13,022 nt of DNA from CAYUVF01 sp964448045 (GTDB lineage Bacteria; Bacteroidota; Rhodothermia; Rhodothermales; Salinibacteraceae): positions 1 to 13,022 of the forward strand of contig CAYUVF010000079.1 of NCBI GenBank assembly GCA_964448045.1. The letters run 5' to 3'. The notes below the pieces were generated by a model that did not search any database, was not told where the DNA came from, and worked only from the letters and a program-made list of their open reading frames with translations. The translations under genes were made by a program, and so were the position numbers. Each line of letters starts with the position of its first letter. The stretch's first letter is position 1. Below, piece by piece: positions 12,732 through 13,022 of this stretch.

Positions 12732-12737
12732 GGATGT

Positions 12738-12812
<75 letters not shown>

Positions 12813-12818
12813 TACGGG

Positions 12819-12846
12819 CGCATTCTGGCCAAGTCAGAATGCGTTT
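12819..12846 (+). terminator. Hairpin between the tRNA cluster and tuf
   Basis: CGCATTCTG (12819-12827) and CAGAATGCG (12835-12843) form a perfect 9-bp stem with a 7-base loop, starting 6 bp after the last tRNA and followed by TTT and then GTGG. The short T run makes full termination unlikely. Partial attenuation or a processing signal that separates tRNAs from tuf mRNA is as plausible. The remaining 125 bp to tuf contain no other element that I recognise. Confidence 0.45.
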
Positions 12847-12971
12847 GTGGTAGATGGTAGCAGGCGACACGTTTGGCACTCCGGCCTTGGCGCCCCAGAG
12901 TGACAGCCGCGTCGCTCCCCACATAGCCCCCTACACGCAACGGACCGACATCACACAAACACATCAGAACC

Positions 12972-13022
12972 ATGGCGAAGGAGCAGTTTCAGCGGGACAA
13001 GCCGCACGTAAACATAGGAACG
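12972..13022 (+). CDS. tuf: Elongation factor Tu, N-terminal fragment (runs off the window)
   Basis: The ATG at 12972 opens a frame of 17 codons to the end of the window, translating to MAKEQFQRDKPHVNIGT. This is the conserved beginning of EF-Tu, just before the IGHVDHGKTT P-loop, which would lie beyond the edge. EF-Tu delivers aminoacyl-tRNA to the ribosome. Its place after Thr-Tyr-Gly-Thr tRNAs is the classical tufB-type location. No Shine-Dalgarno precedes the ATG. The gene is cut by the window edge and shows no sign of damage. Confidence 0.95.
   Translation, partial: MAKEQFQRDKPHVNIGT

Overview
The window looks like the end of an assembled contig from a GC-rich member of the Bacteroidota, most likely from the Rhodothermia/Salinibacter side of the phylum (phylum fairly likely, class only a guess). 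Three things support this. The tRNA-tuf operon has a promoter of the Bacteroidota type (TTG, 20 bp, TA-N2-CTTG). Almost no gene has a Shine-Dalgarno sequence. The genes read as one continuous chromosome ending in the N-terminus of EF-Tu. Bases 1-52 are not biological: they are an Illumina TruSeq index-8 adapter, so the left edge is a library artefact.

Region 1 (139-2503, minus strand, visibly lower GC than the rest) is an accessory-looking cassette of exported proteins of unknown function. A lipoprotein of about 474 residues has a C-terminal domain resembling JAB/DUF4329-type metallopeptidase modules with a damaged metal motif. It is followed by two small signal-peptide proteins that are recognisable tandem paralogues of each other. 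The arrangement recalls a surface effector with duplicated partner or immunity genes, but that is inference.

Region 2 (2765-8919, plus strand) holds prfC (release factor 3), a secreted M28-family metallopeptidase, a Tat-exported amidase-signature enzyme and a BtuF-like cobalamin/metal-chelate binding protein without a signal peptide. Region 3 (9132-12202) is a likely operon: queA (queuosine biosynthesis), ispD and ispF (MEP isoprenoid pathway) and a DedA-family membrane protein whose GTG start overlaps the ispF stop. Region 4 (12207-13022) is the ancient tRNA-Thr(UGU), tRNA-Tyr(GUA), tRNA-Gly(UCC), tRNA-Thr(GGU), tuf operon, in the same order as E. coli thrU-tyrU-glyT-thrT-tufB. The window ends 17 codons into tuf.

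The least ordinary structural feature is in the spacers. At least five intergenic gaps, two of them inside the tRNA operon, are filled with degenerate tracts phased at 7 bp. Each gap uses a different 7-mer, and three of them show arms in inverted orientation. A separate REP-like inverted/direct repeat element follows prfC. These repeats, together with the lipoprotein cassette, are the best candidates for undescribed biology. The rest is ordinary housekeeping content.
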